This document shows, piece by piece, positions 63,851-64,000 of a DNA stretch of 64,000 nucleotides. The stretch is from Pseudomonas kribbensis. GTDB taxonomy: Bacteria > Pseudomonadota > Gammaproteobacteria > Pseudomonadales > Pseudomonadaceae. The position numbers were made by a program, and so were the translations under genes. The notes beneath the pieces were generated by a model that was given only the letters and a program-made list of their open reading frames with translations, was not told the origin of the DNA and made no database searches. Where the stretch lies: the NCBI RefSeq assembly GCF_003352185.1, contig NZ_CP029608.1, positions 5,250,501 through 5,314,500 on the forward strand, given 5' to 3'. How positions within the stretch are numbered: position 1 is the stretch's first letter; each line of letters opens with the position of its first letter.

Positions 63851-64000
63851 GTGGCCGTTGATATCGAAGATAGCCGCTCTGCGCGCTTTGCCTTGCGCTG
63901 CTCCAGTTTTGCCGAACGCTGGTTTCCCGACTCCTGGGTGTTCGCCGCACTCGCCGTGATCATCGTGGCCCTGGCCACCCTGGCCATGGGCGCCAAACCC
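63851..64000 (+). CDS. Short-chain fatty acid transporter (AtoE/TIGR00366), N-terminal part
   Basis: The frame runs off the right edge with 50 residues seen. It starts at a GTG (MAVDIEDSRSARFALRCSSF) with GAGGTA upstream, and continues AERWFPDSWVFAALAVIIVA, the first membrane segment. This start is typical of TIGR00366/AtoE-type short-chain fatty acid transporters of Pseudomonas. The rest is outside the window, so the assignment rests on the N-terminus only. Confidence 0.7.
   Translation, partial: MAVDIEDSRSARFALRCSSFAERWFPDSWVFAALAVIIVALATLAMGAKP

Overview
The window is chromosomal DNA from a Pseudomonas of the fluorescens/putida lineage. The evidence is the high GC content with strong G/C third-position codon use, Pseudomonas-typical gene order (hemA-prfA-prmC-moeB-murI on one strand and TPR-lolB-ispE-tRNA-Gln-prs-rplY-pth-ychF on the other), REP-like hairpins with a GTGGGAGC core, and family members such as Mqo, PagL and a PA4642-type protein. 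I see no prophage, insertion sequence, CRISPR array or plasmid function. It is mostly core genome with a dense set of transport and sensory genes at the ends.

Layout. 0-3.3 kb: the end of an acyl-CoA ligase gene, an MFS exporter divergent from an AraC-type regulator, and a LysE exporter. 3.4-6.2 kb: a D-2-hydroxyacid dehydrogenase, rsmC, then a manganese (yybP-ykoY) riboswitch in front of a GDT1/UPF0016 manganese exporter. 6.2-13.7 kb: an M48 protease lipoprotein, a dCache chemoreceptor, an SRAP-domain protein with altered active-site residues, small conserved proteins, a PlsC-like acyltransferase and a YajG-type lipoprotein. 13.7-19.5 kb: a 700-base non-coding leader before mqo, then hpt divergent from upp-uraA. 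19.6-21.6 kb: hemH and a yfcH-type SDR, ending in a REP-like inverted pair.

21.7-31.4 kb is the most distinctive region. It holds a flavoprotein, a Trp-rich small protein, DUF523/DUF1722, a MerR/LitR-type regulator, photolyase phrB, an NTF2-like protein, an SDR, an FAD oxidoreductase, DUF1365, a cyclopropane-fatty-acid-synthase-like methyltransferase and DUF2878. Nearly all of these genes overlap their neighbours by a few bases. Two promoters carry TGTACA boxes, including a 26-bp near-perfect palindrome. The MerR protein lacks the cobalamin-ligand motifs of CarH, so it looks like a class II LitR. I read this as a light or singlet-oxygen-inducible regulon that combines DNA repair with membrane-lipid modification.

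31.4-44.3 kb: a YkgJ-type protein, pagL, and the two core housekeeping clusters diverging at the hemA/TPR intergenic region. 44.3-54.5 kb: a fosmidomycin-resistance-type MFS protein, a second chemoreceptor, a LysR regulator and a polyamine-type ABC transporter operon with an amidase. 54.6-64 kb: tRNA-Met, a DUF2817 peptidase, a lipoprotein gamma-glutamyltransferase, a LysE exporter, a flavin reductase, a BdlA-like PAS chemoreceptor, a gluconate permease, an MHS-type transporter and the start of a short-chain fatty acid transporter.
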